From the NCBI GenBank assembly GCA_947167015.1, contig CAMVGM010000007.1:1-62939 (forward strand): a stretch of 62,939 nt of DNA, written 5' to 3'. Below, in pieces: positions 62,228-62,939 of the stretch (position 1 is the first letter of the stretch; the number at the start of each line of letters is the position of its first letter). This stretch comes from an uncultured Bacteroidales bacterium. Its GTDB lineage: Bacteria > Bacteroidota > Bacteroidia > Bacteroidales > UBA932. The notes under the pieces are model-generated. The model worked only from the letters and a program-made list of their open reading frames with translations. It made no database searches and had not been told where the DNA came from. The translations under genes and the position numbers were made by a program.

Positions 62228-62821
62228 ATGAAACAAACTGCAAAAACAATAATTACGGTCCTGCTGGCGGTACTTACCGCCGGCACGGCCTATGGACAAA
62301 ACAAGAATAATATGGACGATAAAGCACTTGTTGTTTTCTTCTCTCACGCAGGGGAAAACTACTCCGTAGGAAACATCGAAGAGGGCAACACCAAGATTGT
62401 GGCCGACTATATCTCTGAAATCACCGGCGCCGACCAGTTTGAAATCGTTGCCGAGAAGAACTACGACATGCCCTATATGGATCTCATCAAGGTCGCCCAG
62501 GACGAAGCCAAAGCCGGAGAACTACCTGCCTACAAGGGCGATGTGGACGTAGCCCCTTACGATATCATCTTCATCGGCGGTCCCATCTGGTGGGGTACCT
62601 ATCCGCAGGTCATGTTCACCTTCTTCAAGGATCACGACCTCTCGGGCAAGACAGTCATCCCGTTCACTACCCACGAAGGCAGCGGACTTGCCTCCACTGT
62701 CAGGGATGTAAAGAATGCCTGGCCGAAAGCAACTGTGAAAGATGGTTTTGCTATTTACGGCCACGAAGTCCGCTCTGGCAGGGCCAAAGTGGAGAAATGG
62801 CTGAAGGGATTAGGCTGGTGA
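62228..62821 (+). CDS. Flavodoxin with an export signal
   Basis: 197 aa. A signal-peptide-like start (TIITVLLAVLTAGTAYGQ) precedes a flavodoxin fold: ALVVFFSHAGENYSVGNIEE (FMN phosphate loop), IIFIGGPIWWGTYPQVMFTF and VIPFTTHEGSGLASTV, of the NAD(P)H-dependent flavodoxin type. An internal ATG near 62312 (MDDKALVVFF) would give a cytoplasmic form. A TATCTTCA sequence just upstream is a weak promoter candidate; it more likely belongs to the operon, 17 nt after the aldo/keto reductase. Confidence 0.83.
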   Translation: MKQTAKTIITVLLAVLTAGTAYGQNKNNMDDKALVVFFSHAGENYSVGNIEEGNTKIVADYISEITGADQFEIVAEKNYDMPYMDLIKVAQDEAKAGELPAYKGDVDVAPYDIIFIGGPIWWGTYPQVMFTFFKDHDLSGKTVIPFTTHEGSGLASTVRDVKNAWPKATVKDGFAIYGHEVRSGRAKVEKWLKGLGW

Positions 62822-62830
62822 ATTTGATTC

Positions 62831-62920
62831 TATCGGTGTAAAACATCAATGAATCGCTGGATCTCCAGCAACCCTTCTAGGATGCGGAGGTTCGAGATTC
62901 GGAGTGTTTGGTCTACTTAG
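62831..62920 (-). repeat. 90-bp direct repeat, right copy
   Basis: Matches 59741-59830 at 80 of 90 positions, exactly 3090 bp away and in the same orientation. On the minus strand it reads VDQTLRISNLRILEGLLEIQ then RFIDVLHR and a stop. It begins right after the flavodoxin gene and ends 19 bp before the window edge. Confidence 0.7.
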
Positions 62921-62939
62921 AAAGCACTTGCATTGCAGG

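Noticed and set aside
59740..62939. Calling the repeat-flanked module a transposon
   Set aside because: No transposase or integrase, no terminal inverted repeats and no visible target duplication; only direct repeats are seen.

Overview
The window is GC-rich, densely coded DNA from a member of the Bacteroidota, most likely Bacteroidales. The evidence is: many TAnnTTTG (-7 type) promoters with no Shine-Dalgarno signals; two SusC/SusD pairs; the short omega-like RNA polymerase subunit of this phylum; an archaeal/eukaryal-type ProRS; and the local gene neighbourhoods. No plasmid, phage or transposase gene is visible, so this looks like chromosome.

Layout. 1-13159: housekeeping genes, mostly on the minus strand. 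These are a secreted protein cut by the window edge, recN, rpoZ, bamD, trxB, a Fur-family regulator, rpoN, a SPOR protein, a small lipoprotein, miaB, radC, a second Fur-family regulator, an ECF sigma factor and polA. polA carries a palindromic repeat in frame. 13502-23594: two tandem SusC/SusD pairs that look like a duplication, with no carbohydrate enzyme beside them. 23704-25142: a lipase-like hydrolase, tadA and tRNA-Gln. 25274-35122: an outer-membrane barrel gene, then a complete glycerol/glycerophosphodiester block: glpK-glpF facing a translationally coupled glpA-glpB-glpC-glpQ-glpT operon. 35216-41138: a lipoprotein hydrolase, the rimP-nusA-infB operon with a short rimP and a possible attenuator, and a small lipoprotein. 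41140-50844: lpxD, lpxC (not fused to fabZ), lpxA and wbqC-like genes, a FadL-type porin, a Tyr/Ser/Gly-rich lipoprotein, proS, a DUF3078 protein and tilS. 50847-58835: divIC-like, nucleotidyltransferase, CPBP protease, folP, tmk, a DoxX/MauE-like protein, hisS, sppA and initiator tRNA-Met. 58848-62939: a less ordinary tail with hairpin-rich non-coding DNA, a secreted 19-residue-repeat protein, and an AraC-acetyltransferase-aldo/keto reductase-flavodoxin module flanked by 90-bp direct repeats.

How genes work together. The glp block can take up glycerol, glycerol-3-phosphate and glycerophosphodiesters and oxidise G3P through the anaerobic GlpABC enzyme. lpxD, lpxC and lpxA make early lipid A. 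rimP, nusA and infB form the conserved transcription/translation operon. The SusCD pairs import an unknown oligomeric substrate.

Most unusual: (i) a palindromic repeat family with covarying arms, found at two convergent gene ends and inserted in frame in the PolA linker; (ii) a truncated RimP behind a terminator-like hairpin; (iii) promoter boxes only 4-9 nt from the start codons of about eleven genes, implying leaderless mRNAs; (iv) the direct-repeat-flanked redox module; (v) a 110-bp element with competing hairpins. All statements come from reading the sequence; no searches were run.
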